Below, piece by piece: positions 58,825-64,000 of a stretch of 64,000 nt of DNA (position 1 is the stretch's first letter; each line of letters opens with the position of its first letter). Where the stretch lies: contig JAACJK010000114.1 in the NCBI GenBank assembly GCA_013368325.1, positions 372,001 to 436,000 of the forward strand. Reading direction: 5' to 3'. This DNA is from Ephemerocybe angulata (lineage: Eukaryota > Basidiomycota > Agaricomycetes > Agaricales > Psathyrellaceae). A program made the translations under genes and the position numbers. The notes beneath the pieces are model-generated. The model was not told the origin of the DNA. It saw only the letters and a list, made by a program, of their open reading frames with translations, and ran no database searches.

Positions 58825-61090
58825 AGCACCCACCGCACCATGATCCTAACGACCGCAAGCGATCAGGTTTGCTACGAATCCCCCTTCCATTCGCTCTCTA
58901 TCGTCGTCATTCTTTTTCGCCAGTCTATCTACTACTATTATCACCACGTTCTTTGCTTTGCGTTCAACATTCCTATGCTCCTCTACTCATCGTTCTCTCT
59001 GTTTGAGCCCTTCCTTCACTGTTTGACGAATAATGTCACGACGCGATTACTGCGTCATTATTACTTCTAATTCTATCATCTCTCGAGCGGCGCACTTGTA
59101 ATCCCTTTGTAGCCCTATTCGAAGTTTCAAGTGTCTGATTTACGACCTCTACCAGTACTTACTGATACTACGACGCCTCGCTCGCTCATTCATTCATTTA
59201 TCGCTTTTGGTTTCTCTACTTCACTTCGCATTAAAGGTCATCGTCACCCGATAGCCCTATTCTACTTTACTTCACTTACACTACATATGCACGCCCATCC
59301 TCGACCTCGAACTCTCTTGTCCGATTATTTACCTGCTCACTATTATGGTCCCGACTCGACTCGACACCTATCCTACATACCCTCTCGCCCGCTGCACCGC
59401 CCGCCTCGACGCAGGCCACACACATCTATCCTTCTCATCGTCTGCCTTTCGGTAGCCTCTCTCTCCGCCCTCTCTCGTTCCTTGGACTCGACCGACCGAC
59501 CGTCTCTGCCTTTATACGCTTAATCCTCTCCCCGCCTCTCTCTCTTCGCACCCCGAGTTCTTGCATTGTAGCTGATATTCACGTTCCGCGTAGCACCCCG
59601 TTAAACACATACCCAGTTTGCTCGACGACTTCCTCCTCTTTTAAATCCTGTTAAATTTGCCCTTCTAACGACCCGGTTAGCACTTGCTCGTTGTTGTATA
59701 TGCCTTACTTTAATCGATGTTCGCTTTCGCCCTTATGACCTTCAGAGACTAGACCCTTGAAAGACTAGACTCGTCGCTCGAAAGACTATCAATGACTTGA
59801 CGCTACAGGAGGTATGTATGTATGTATAATGTTCTTAGTATACGTCCGGATGTTTTGCGCGGGCGCTATGGCAGAACATTCATCACAACGATCGTCTAAA
59901 GCCCTCGAGCGGATCGTCATCTCAGTAGGCGCTCGGGCCCAGAAAGCTCGGATGGTTTGGACGGGTCGGGGACATAGGCTCGCTATTCGGCTTAGCGGCA
60001 CTGACATAGGGGCGCTAGCTATTGCACTATCTATAGCATCGTTATCACCTATCAGTGCGCCAGGTCTATTCAATGTTGTATTGAGAACTAATCGCGTTCA
60101 ATACAAACAATCGTATTGAATGGTCTGATCATGAGAGTAGTCAAGTCAAAATCCTGTCGGCCGGACGTCTTTCTGATTCTTGGAGGAATTGACGCCCAAC
60201 TGCTTTCAGGAGATAGCGTCCGGCCCCGCTGCCAGTGAGCGGGCGCATTGGTGACTCTTACTTCTGCCGTTGAATATCCGGTCTTTAGGAGTCTTTACAG
60301 GGCGGGAGAATTACACAATGTTCTCTGAAGGGTGGATGAGGAGAACTTTGGTCTTTACGAGGGGGGCCAGTGCACTCGCTGCGCGCGTCATTCGAAGGCC
60401 CCAGACTCCCAAGTTCTACCCGCATCTTCCCCACCAGTCCGTCTCGGAGAAAGCTAACGTCAAGGGACAAAGGCATGATCGTGTATGTATGACCCAGCGT
60501 GTGGGGTCTGGATCAACCTGACTCGGGGGTTATACGTTAGGCTTTGAACAGGCTTCGCGAAAGGGTCAAAACGTGTTTGTTCTCCTCTTCTCGGATATCA
60601 CACTACAGGCTCCTGGCTGCCGGTGACACCTGTATAACGGCCGCCGTGCTGGCATCATCGTGTATCTCATCCGCGCTTCCGCTCTCCGTGGTCGAGGATA
60701 CGGTATCACTGGAATTTCGTATTCTGTGATTCATGTATCGAGGACGGGGAAAAGAACTTGGATTCCTTGGGAGCCGTGGTGTGTGATTGTGAGTGTTTCT
60801 GCGAACTCCACGCTGCAGCAAGCCTGATGATCATTCACGAGATTGTTGCACGAAGCAGATGTGAAGATAGACGGAATCAAGACGGTATCAGAAGATCACG
60901 ATAGGTGAATATGTTAGGATGGCGATGAGTAAGGTGGTATGAATACGGAAAGAAGCCTATCTTGGTTAGCCCGAAGGAATGGCCGCACCCTATAGCTGGG
61001 GTCAGTAGGGCGCCGGAGGAGGGAGGGCCAGGGGTGCGCAGGGCGGAAACATGAGCGCGAGGGTACTAAGCGCCGGTCTTGTCGCGGCAG
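58825..61090. other. intergenic, no gene recognised
   Basis: The first 700 bases are pyrimidine-rich, as expected for the 3' flank of the Zn2Cys6 gene. A GTAT microsatellite (four units) is at about 59814. No exon chain found to 61090. Confidence 0.4.
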
Positions 61091-64000
61091 CTAAAGTCCT
61101 CCGAACACGATCTCCCCATCCAGGGCAGTTGCAAGGACTTTTGTGGTCAGCACTTCGTTCATGTCCACCTTCATGATGTCCTTGGACAAGATGACCCAGT
61201 CTGCACGCTTCCCAGACTCGAGAGACCCAAGTACCGACTCTGTGAAGGACGCGTATGCGGGGTCGATCGTGAGACCGCGAAGGGCTTCGGTGCGGGTTAG
61301 ACGCTGTTCCGGATACCTATCGAAGACGATGAGTGTGAGAATAGTTTGGAGAAGAGGTGGAACGGGGTGGAGAAGAGAAATTTTCGTGAGCGTGCGTAAG
61401 GATAGACAGGACGTGGAACCAAGACGCCTACGCCTACGTCAATGTCCACAAGTCCACACACCGATCCAACGAGAAAGAGAACAAATGAGAGAAACGGGAA
61501 GGAGAAATGAAATAATAAACCTCCCCTCATAATCCAATGTCCGGATGAGATGAGATACATCATACATCTATCCAGGTCATATACGTGAGCCAGGCATACG
61601 CTAACGCGATCCCATCGCTCGCAGAGGCCCAGGCGTACCCCTTCCAATTGTGACGTGCGTCGAAAAAGGAAAGTTGAAAGAGGTTGCGCAAGAAGCTAAC
61701 ACGAGGATAGGAACCCCGGTTCGAAGCAAGGTACAGTGACGATAGAGGTCTCCCAGAAAGGAGAAGAAAGGATGAAATAGAACACGTGAAGCGTCATGTC
61801 ATGACGAGAATGAAAAGAAGAACTTCTCCTCAATGACAGGACACGAGGCGCGTGGGCTCAACGAAGTGAAGATAGGCAGTTCTGTCAAAGCGGCGCAGAT
61901 GATTGGCAGACCAATGGGGCCATATGTGCGGAGGAAGAGCGAAGTAAACGGCTTATTGCTTCGCGAGACCCTCTCCCTCGAGCGCTAGTGGCCGACTCGG
62001 AAAAAAAAGAGACGCAAACACACGGCAGATAATAGATATGTATATCTCACTCACCATCCTTCACCCTCGGGGACGTTGAACGCCCTCCTCGTCACTGCGG
62101 CGTAAAACGTTTTCATTGGGTCCATGCTCTCCACAGGAAAGTCCGTTCCTAGAGTAATCCGTGCGCCGCTGGAAAGAATCGACCGGAAAGCGTATAAGCC
62201 CTTGACGCGTTTGGTACCCTGGAGAATATCAGTACATGTCCAATGTGTGTGCATTAAAGAAGGTCGCGAAGCCGAAGGGTTTGGAGAACGAAATGGAAGA
62301 ACCTGGGAGAAGGTTGAAAGGAACGAGGCGAAATGATGAAATAAAGGAATCTAACTCCAGTGTTGCGAGGATGCCCAGCCTATGTGAGGATGAAAAAAGA
62401 ATCCCAGGTTCGAGGCTTTGATTAGAAGGACACCGGGGCATGAGGACGGGCCACGAAGATCTTTGCTCCGTTTAGCTTTGAGCATGTATGGACGAGGACC
62501 ACGATGTCTCCGACGATGCCCTGAATTGGGGCGTCCACCAAGTTTTCTCGGTGTGAAGGGTGCACCTCGGACCACGCGACGAAAAGCTCGAAAAGTGGGT
62601 GCCAAAGCGTAGTGCTATAAGAGGTACTCACCAGTCGGTCTTCAGCGAATGGCATATCGCTTATTCTGGGAAGTACCGGTCAGCATCTGCGATCGCACCT
62701 TAACACAACTGAAGTCGACCTACACGTGCGTAGGCTGGACACTAGCAATGACTGCAAGACAAAAGTCAGAATATGAGCCCAGGAGCACAGCTAAAGGCTT
62801 AGCGCTTAGCGCTTACCTCCCAGCCTGCCGATCCTCTCGAAGTCGGCTTCAGCCATCACTTGGGCGTGCTCCAGCCTTGGTCTTGTCTCCCTGGCATCGA
62901 CCTTATTATCTTCCCTGAGAACCGACTCGAAAGCATCGAGCACGAGCCCATTAGCACGGTCACCAATCGCGTGCACATTCTGACGCAAGCGGTCAGTTTG
63001 TTTGATTGACGAAACCATCGAGGGGAAGAAACGAACAACTTGCCACCCTGCTTTCGCAAAACGCCTTACAACAGACTGTAGTGCTTCTCCACTGAGCCGC
63101 ATCTGGCCTCGATTGCCCGGATCGTCAGAGTAGGGCTCATACAGCTGTTTGGGGTATATATCAACCTGGAAACAGTCGACAAAACAAGTGTAAAACTCAC
63201 AGCCGCGCCGCTGGTCCTTAGTGCGCCATCGGCGAAGATCTTGAGGCTCCTCGCGCTGAATCTTTCCTTATCGCCCATACCGTGGAGCATCTCCGTTCCG
63301 TTGGTCCAATAAGACGCGTACTCGTCGAAGTGGGTCATGGCATACACCCTGACCTAACCGCGCTTTCAGTCTCCCGAACATTTGACGACAGTGCAAGACT
63401 CCAAACGCTTACCGGCAGTTTACCGTGTGCTTCAACCTCCCTTGACGTTTATGAGTGAGATCCTCACATTCTCGGGGAGGAGATTCACCTTTTGAACGCA
63501 TCCATGCTTTCAGGTTTGAAGCCTGCGTCGTGGAGGCTTGTCAGACCGAGCGCCAACGCGTCGCGTGCGGCCAAATGCAACCGCCTCGACAGCTCCTCGT
63601 CAGAGATGGAGGGCATTTCAATGAGATTTTGAGCAGCATCAAAGAACACCCCGGTGGGGGATCCTGAACCGTCTCTCATTATCACACCTCCCTCGATGGT
63701 GTCGGGATAGGGGGCATATGCGTCTAGGATGGCCTTGCTAACCCATATCGCATGACCGTCTTTGCTCTGGAGGATTACACGCCTCCCTCTGCTAATGGGG
63801 TTTGATTCTAGGTCTGCCTGGTGATTCAATAATCGTGTCAGCACGCATCGGAAGCACTCGAAGATGACTGGAGCCTAACAGCAGTTGGATACTTCGGCGC
63901 GGACCAGCTCTCGTGATCCCATCCCCAGGAAACAATCGCTTCACTTCTGTTTCTTTCAACGTCTGGGTTGGCCTGGATGTACGAAGCTACCATCTCCACC
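61091..64000 (-). CDS. amidohydrolase 3 (YtcJ-like metal-dependent hydrolase), 5' end beyond the window
   Basis: Exons read leftward: 64000-63880 (partial), 63818-63489, 63440-63413, 63353-63201, 63165-63040, 62979-62817, 62751-62724, 62659-62632, 62218-62055 and 61316-61091. Motifs of the family: IVSWGWDHESW, ILQSKDGHAIWVSKA, LTSLHDAGFKPES, VHAIGDRANG, RLEHAQVM, the QPTH and MPFAEDRLG blocks, LGTDFPVESMDP, YPEQRLTRTEALRG and SLESGKRADWVIL. These enzymes hydrolyse amide or related bonds at a metal centre; the HxH motif would lie in the missing N-terminal part. Unusual: three exons are exactly 28 bp, and two introns are 413 and 738 bp in a window where others are about 50-70 bp. A fragment of this gene is duplicated at 40691-41075. 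Confidence 0.85.
61317..62054 (-). other. unusually long intron of the amidohydrolase gene (738 bp)
   Basis: Donor GTGAGTGAG and acceptor CGATAG are good and the flanking codons join to GWYPEQRLTR. Other introns in the window are mostly 49-70 bp. The interior has a TTCGAACCGGGGTTCC motif and a pyrimidine-rich strand, but no inverted ends were found. It may contain an old insertion or a non-coding RNA. Confidence 0.6.

Noticed and set aside
61297..61647. Hydrophobic 116-codon minus-strand frame inside the long amidohydrolase intron
   Set aside because: Lies within an intron supported by conserved flanking codons; hydrophobicity follows from a T-rich strand.

Overview
The window looks like a piece of a mushroom-forming basidiomycete (Agaricomycetes) genome. 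Genes are cut by many 49-70 bp GT-AG introns. It carries FunK1-type protein kinases, a KDZ transposase with a CxC2 cysteine cluster, and several protein families that I know mainly from Agaricomycetes. I found no bacterial or viral features. All gene models were spliced by eye by matching intron phase across exons.

Layout. 1-3.1 kb: a decayed SAM-like-domain gene split by a hAT-like miniature element, then the 5' half of a glycolipid-transfer-protein gene. 3.2-5.3 kb: intact FunK1 kinase A on the minus strand. 5.4-8.2 kb: a FunK1 remnant and a second decayed copy of the first pseudogene. 8.5-10.7 kb: GTTGTGCA-rich palindromic minisatellites. 11.1-16.8 kb: a large seven-exon minus-strand gene with a 1,997 bp LTR retrotransposon in its last codons. 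17.2-20.0 kb: two small plus-strand genes. 20.6-22.6 kb: a 2,017 bp inverted-repeat element carrying the 3' ends of two unrelated genes. 22.6-32.7 kb: a small minus-strand gene, then a complete KDZ transposase gene split by a complete 4,811 bp hAT/P-like transposon with its own seven-exon, PHD-finger transposase gene. 32.9-35.7 kb: more GTTGTGCA and GGCGCC arrays, then the 3' half of a second glycolipid-transfer-protein copy. 36.2-39.2 kb: a C2H2 regulator and a small unknown gene. 40.7-42.0 kb: an amidohydrolase fragment, an intron-containing tRNA-Trp and a TA-flanked miniature inverted-repeat element. 42.5-44.7 kb: FunK1 kinase B. 46.5-48.0 kb: an AONS-like PLP enzyme. 48-55.6 kb: no convincing gene. 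55.6-58.8 kb: a Zn2Cys6 regulator. 61.1-64.0 kb: an amidohydrolase gene whose 5' end lies beyond the window.

Overall this is a transposon-rich accessory region in which mobile elements have repeatedly landed in genes and in each other. At least four insertions can be read to the base from terminal repeats and target duplications. In two of them, removing the element restores the host reading frame. The best candidates for undescribed biology are the nested KDZ / PHD-transposase pair, the two-gene capture element, and the GTTGTGCA palindromic satellite found at three or more loci.
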